64,000 nucleotides of DNA from an uncultured Polaribacter sp. (GTDB lineage: Bacteria > Bacteroidota > Bacteroidia > Flavobacteriales > Flavobacteriaceae): assembly GCF_947500975.1 (NCBI RefSeq), contig NZ_CANMUE010000011.1:62001-126000 (forward strand), written 5' to 3'. Within the stretch, counting starts at the first letter, position 1. Each line of letters opens with the position of its first letter. Shown here piece by piece: positions 63,481-64,000 of the stretch. The notes below the pieces were generated by a model that saw nothing but the letters and a program-made list of their open reading frames with translations, made no database searches and was not told the origin of the DNA. The position numbers and the translations under genes are program-made.

Positions 63481-63947
63481 TAATTTATTAATTCAAATTT
63501 TGAAATATTATCATAATAATCACCTTCAATAAAAACAATATAATCTTCTCTAAAAAAGAATTCATCAATCAAAATTTCTTTTGTTATGATAGGTTGTGTT
63601 TCACAAATATAAGTGAGTATAATTTTTTTTTCTTCAACTAAATAAGTACCGTTACTACTTGCACAATCTGTTATATCTTTATTGGATGTAAAAGTACCAT
63701 CGTCTAAAAAAGTATATGTATCACTATAATTAATGTTTATTGGAGACCATGAAGAAGGTGCTTCACCGCCAAATGTTTCCCAAGTATGTGTTTCTTGCCA
63801 TTGTCCAACTAGAGAGCCTGAGTTTATTTGAATGCCTGATCCTGAATCTTCTCTAAAATCTTCTTGATCATCATAAGTTTTAAAAAGGTTACTACAAGAA
63901 GATAATAGCACAGTTATTATTAAACAATAAAAAAGTTTAAATTTCAT
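63480..63947 (-). CDS. Lipocalin-like lipoprotein
   Basis: A 155-residue protein with a lipoprotein signal peptide (FKLFYCLIITVLLSSCSN, lipid Cys near residue 18). The mature part contains GSLVGQWQETHTWE, then YTFLDDGTFTSNKDITDC, SSNGTYLVEEKKIILTYIC and a final strand, the pattern of lipocalin-like domains in Bacteroidota (W at the start, GTF and GTY turns). Two cysteines (DCASS and YICET) could form a disulfide. ATG 63947 gives a normal signal; an in-frame TTG at 63962 is less likely. It shares its stop position with the start of the PPDK-like gene, so the two are co-transcribed and may act together. Confidence 0.8.
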   Translation of the reverse strand: MKFKLFYCLIITVLLSSCSNLFKTYDDQEDFREDSGSGIQINSGSLVGQWQETHTWETFGGEAPSSWSPININYSDTYTFLDDGTFTSNKDITDCASSNGTYLVEEKKIILTYICETQPIITKEILIDEFFFREDYIVFIEGDYYDNISKFELIN

Positions 63948-64000
63948 AATTTTTTTTATCAAATATAATTAAACATTTTTATTCAATCATAAAATCAGCA

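Noticed and set aside
1..64000. Prophage, insertion sequence, integrative element or CRISPR array
   Set aside because: No integrase, transposase, phage structural gene or regularly spaced repeat array was found on either strand.

Overview
The window looks like a chromosomal segment of a marine-type member of the Flavobacteriaceae (Bacteroidota), near Polaribacter or Tenacibaculum. The genus is a guess. The base composition is very AT-rich. Promoters fit the Bacteroidota pattern (TTG or TTTG about 19-20 bases before TAnnTTTG), Shine-Dalgarno sequences are mostly absent, and non-ATG starts are frequent. There is a split MetH, an FtsL-like small protein in the dcw cluster, DUF2911 and YceI proteins, and a T9SS-like domain. 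No phage, IS element or CRISPR array is visible.

Layout. 1-6100: end of a cysteine synthase, then a SAM-I riboswitch and methionine genes (MetH N-half, small ABM-domain protein, MetH C-half, small unknown protein, a structured repeat, metF). 6200-7720: thioredoxin, a DUF58 protein and tRNA-Asp. 7800-21440: a Wzx/Wzy-type exopolysaccharide locus (flippase, polymerase/ligase, three GT4 glycosyltransferases, a WecG-type transferase, two unusual kinase-like proteins, a WecA-type initiating transferase, Wza and Wzc). 21610-25800: an aromatic amino acid operon (pheA, aminotransferase, tyrA, DAHP synthase-chorismate mutase) preceded by a Phe/Tyr leader peptide and a terminator/antiterminator pair, a complete-looking attenuator. 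25890-28750: rsgA, dtd, a YceI lipoprotein and two near-identical 51-residue zinc-ribbon genes. 28746-34150: rseP, a SCO1-like protein, the feoAB iron operon with a palindromic operator inside its promoter, and a DUF2911 protein. 34160-41870: galE with a DegT-family aminotransferase, penicillin acylase, nitroreductase, RluA-type pseudouridine synthase, engB and an alpha/beta hydrolase. 42037-57590: the division and cell wall (dcw) cluster mraZ-rsmH-ftsL-ftsI-murE-mraY-murD-ftsW-murG-murC-ftsQ-ftsA-ftsZ, with three 10-base MraZ-box-like repeats upstream and a CTG start for murE. 57900-64000: an aspartate aminotransferase, a fatty acid desaturase, rsmG, a secreted PPDK-like protein and a lipoprotein.

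Most of the window is housekeeping. The most distinctive items are the Phe/Tyr attenuator, the operator between the feo promoter elements, the twin zinc-ribbon microgenes, the SAM riboswitch with a possible competing stem, the nucleotidyltransferase/thymidylate-kinase fusion beside an APH-fold protein, and the exported dikinase-like protein. All calls come from reading the sequence; no database search was run.
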